A stretch of DNA of 64,000 nucleotides from Streptomyces sp. F001 (GTDB lineage Bacteria; Actinomycetota; Actinomycetes; Streptomycetales; Streptomycetaceae), in contig NZ_QZWF01000004.1 in NCBI RefSeq assembly GCF_004187715.1, positions 248,001-312,000 on the forward strand, in the 5' to 3' direction. This document shows, piece after piece, positions 61,837 to 64,000 of this stretch. Below the pieces are notes generated by a model. The model was not told the DNA's origin. It ran no database searches and was given only the letters and a program-made list of their open reading frames with translations. The position numbers and the translations under genes were made by a program. Positions within the stretch are counted from its first letter, which is position 1. Every line of letters begins with the position of its first letter.

Positions 61837-62219
61837 GCAACCGCTCCCCGTACACCCAAGATTCGTCTGCCAAGTTCTCTATAAATTCGGACACTTCACC
61901 CGTGTGCGTCTGCACAGGACGCGCCGGGACGAACTAACCAGCGCGAAGCAGAGTGTCAAGCCATCGCACCGTATCAGCCGCACATAAGCCCCTCAAGGCG
62001 CACCCTGCCGCGCGGACCGCAAGGAACGCGCCGTTATTCAGCTGCAACTTGAGGCGCATCCCCTCTCTGTTGCCGCAGGGCCGGAGCTGGACCCGTCGCT
62101 GTGCGGGAGCGAATCGGGCGCGTTATCACGGAGCCGCCACCAGCCCTGCACGATGCCCTCATGAGGGGGTGCGACCAGCATGCCGTGATCGTGGGGCTCA
62201 GCGAAGCGGGTCGAGTGAC
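61837..62219. other. 383-bp region upstream of the tad operon
   Basis: No gene is supported. It contains the tad promoter candidate (61931-61959) near its left side, a poly-AT stretch at 61878-61892, and uninterpretable sequence up to the helicase-domain fragment. Confidence 0.45.
61931..61959 (-). promoter_or_regulatory. Sigma-70-like promoter for the tad operon
   Basis: On the minus strand TTGACA (61959-61954) is followed after 17 bp by TAGTTC (61936-61931), the Streptomyces HrdB pattern, about 95 bp before the SAF-gene ATG. Confidence 0.45.
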
Positions 62220-62548
62220 GGGGGTTGCCCCGCGTCGCGCAGTTGGCGAAGCGGGAGTGGTTTGGTCGGTACTTCGACGTCTCGCAGGAGGAGAGCCTGT
62301 CAGCGGCGCGCGGGTGGGCCGCCACTGAACACGGCTACCTCCTGCCCCCATTGGACGCCACCCAACAAGGCGCGGAGGTGGGCATTTGGCTGAAGACGCG
62401 CGGGCCGCCGCCCGGGAGACCAAGGAGAGCGAGCAGCAGTGAAGTCGGCGGTCGGCGCTTTGCCGGAGGCGCGGCGCGAACAGCTGGCGGACGTCGCCCC
62501 GTCCTGGCCAGTGGAGAGGCAGCGACCCTTTTACGCCACCGGTGATCC
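62220..62548 (+). pseudogene. Fragment of a helicase-associated domain gene
   Basis: Three frames in succession carry a helicase-associated domain: REWFGRYFDVSQEESLSAAR and GAEVGIWLK, then ARAAARETKESEQQ, then SAVGALPEARREQLADV and PSWPVERQRPF. Two frameshifts separate them, and there is no complete start or end. The right end abuts the insertion sequence, so it may have been cut by it. Confidence 0.7.
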
Positions 62549-64000
62549 TGCTGGCCAATTCCGGTGTCACGCCGCGAGTGTGAGGTTGAGGCGGGCGAGG
62601 TGGCTGGTGCGGGTGCGGTCGAGGGGCTGGCCGTTCCACCAGGCGTCGAGGCGGATCAGGTTGAGGGCGACGGCGGAGTAGACGTGTTCGAGGTGGGTTT
62701 TCGCGAGGCCGCGATAGCGGGCGCGGCGGCTGCCGGTGACCGCGACGGCCTGGCGGATGGTGCCCTCGACGCCGGCCCGCAGGGCGTACTCCGCCCGCCA
62801 GTCCCGGTCCTCTTGGGCAGCATGGTTCGCATCGATGAGTTCTTGCAAGGGCCTTGGCCGCAGGGTGAGTTGGCGGCCCCAGCGGGTGGCATTGGTGCAT
62901 GCGGCCCCGGCAGGGCAGGGACCGCAGTCGGCCTGATCGAAGCGGACCACGATCACGTCGCGGCCCTTCTGTCTGGCCGGGCTCCGGTATCGACTCGTGG
63001 CGCCCTGCGGGCAGGTGGCCCGGCGGGCGTCCCGGTCGACGGTGAAGGCTTCGCGCTGGCAGCCGGCGTTCTCCCGGTACGGGCGGGACGTGCCTGTCAG
63101 CAGCGGTGTGACCAGCGTGATGCCGAAGGCGGCCTGGGCGCCGACGATGAGTTCGGCGCTTGGGTAGCCGGAGTCGGGGTAATGCTCGGCGGGCAGCAGG
63201 CCCCGGTCGGCGAGGGCCCGGTGGACGGGCTCGACGAGTTTCACGCCGGGCACGGTTGCGTCGGTGGTCGCGACGTGTGTGATCACGTTCGGGACCGGAG
63301 GGCGTGCCTGCCGACCGGGCCGCGGAATCTCGTCATCGGGCCGGGGCGGCTGGCAGACCTCGCTGATGTGCAGTGTGTACCCCGTTCAGTGCAGATCTTC
63401 CTTGGTGCCGTAGCGGGCATCGAGGTCATAGGGCGAGGTCAGGCGCACTCTGCCGGGCGGGAGAGCGTCCTTGTGCGCCTCCCGCCGCTTTACCACCTCC
63501 CGCCCCCGGCTGCCAGCGGTGATCAGGTAGTTCTGCACGGTGACCTGGCGCAGCACCTGGACGGCGGGCAGCTCCCGCAGCCAGACTGGCGCGGCCGGAT
63601 GGCAGACCGCCCGCAGCAAGGCCACCGCGTCGCGGCCGTGCCCAGAGCGAGTTCGTCCCGCTGGGCTTGGGAGCCGGGTGGGCGCCAGGACGCGTCGATT
63701 CGCCGCCCGTAGCGGCGGTTCCACTCACCGACCTCCACCACCTGCGCCACCCAGTGCGGGGCTGCGGCGGACAGGGCCTCCAGCGCGGCCCGCACCGTCT
63801 CCCCGGCCAGCTCCAGCTGGTTCAACTCCCGCACCGCCGCCAGCACATGTGTGGAGTCGGTACACTGCTTGCCTCCGGCCTTGACCAGGCCCTTCTCCTT
63901 CAACGCGGCCAGCAGCAGATCCAGCACCCGCTCCTCCAGGCCGTGCTCGACCACCCGGGTGCGGAACTCCGAGAGCACCGAGGCATCGAAGCCGACGTCC
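62541..64000 (-). mobile_element. IS1182-family insertion sequence, partial
   Basis: The element starts near 62541 (GGTGATCCTGCTGGCCAATT) where similarity to the helicase-domain fragment ends, and runs past the window. Its exact terminal repeat and target duplication could not be defined because the other end is missing. Confidence 0.55.
62567..64000 (-). pseudogene. Degenerate IS1182-type transposase
   Basis: Read from the right, the fragment has the N-terminal part (GGKQCTDSTHVLAAVRELNQ), then after a frame shift near 63640-63660 DLDARYGTKEDLH, a TGA at 63385-63387 where relatives have TGG (DLHWTGYK), and then the last 239 residues from 63286, including DSGYPSAELIVGAQAAFGIT, to a stop at 62567. 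One frameshift and one stop make it inactive. Confidence 0.8.

Noticed and set aside
62101..62219. Possible extra coding fragment before the helicase-associated piece (RERIGRVITEPPP)
   Set aside because: No family resemblance could be recognised and it does not join the next frame.

Overview
The window is high-GC actinomycete chromosome, almost certainly a Streptomyces. Evidence: strong G/C bias at third codon positions, many GTG starts with ATGA/GTGA stop-start overlaps, a complete 13-gene nuoA-N operon, futalosine-type menaquinone genes (mqnC), an actinobacterial geranylgeranyl-reductase-family enzyme, a c-di-AMP (ydaO) riboswitch ahead of a secreted muralytic enzyme, and a Tad-type pilus locus. 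The gene order resembles, from memory, the region around the S. coelicolor nuo operon. No tRNA, rRNA or CRISPR was seen. Layout: (1) 1-4727, two small poorly known proteins, a flavin oxidoreductase and an ABC exporter operon with a LolA-like protein. (2) 4921-10931, polyprenyl diphosphate synthase, the riboswitch-controlled SLT lysozyme-like gene, a HAD phosphatase, fumarylacetoacetase and an M56 peptidase. (3) 10983-13799, RecQ and a Uma2-family gene broken by an amber codon. (4) 13877-29898, complex I (nuo) on the minus strand with a Rex-like operator upstream. (5) 30643-42300, an NlpC/P60 hydrolase, peptide deformylase, menaquinone enzymes (MenJ-like, MenG, MqnC) interleaved with an exopolysaccharide trio (deacetylase-glycosyltransferase fusion, acyltransferase, small membrane protein) and a GH18-like lipoprotein. 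(6) 42423-46163, a frameshifted prepilin peptidase and a LysM/BTAD membrane protein. (7) 46430-55362, an accessory island: Rpn-like nuclease, broken anti-sigma ATPase, XRE/DUF397 pair, a decayed toxin start with a DUF4279 immunity-like gene, and a 1538-residue RHS polymorphic toxin with overlapping immunity gene and a divergent WXG-like small protein. (8) 55380-61836, the main tad operon. (9) 62220-64000, a decayed helicase-associated fragment abutting a degenerate IS1182-type transposase that runs off the window. How it fits together: polyprenyl synthase, MqnC, MenG and the MenJ-like reductase make and tailor menaquinone, the electron acceptor of the NADH dehydrogenase encoded between them. 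Two cell-wall hydrolase genes have long leaders with Crp-like sites, one of them with a riboswitch. The Tad genes appear split in two by the toxin island, and the prepilin peptidase that should process their pilins carries a one-base slip inside a 30-bp triplicate repeat. At least five genes or fragments in the window are broken by stops or frameshifts (Uma2, anti-sigma ATPase, prepilin peptidase, toxin start, transposase).
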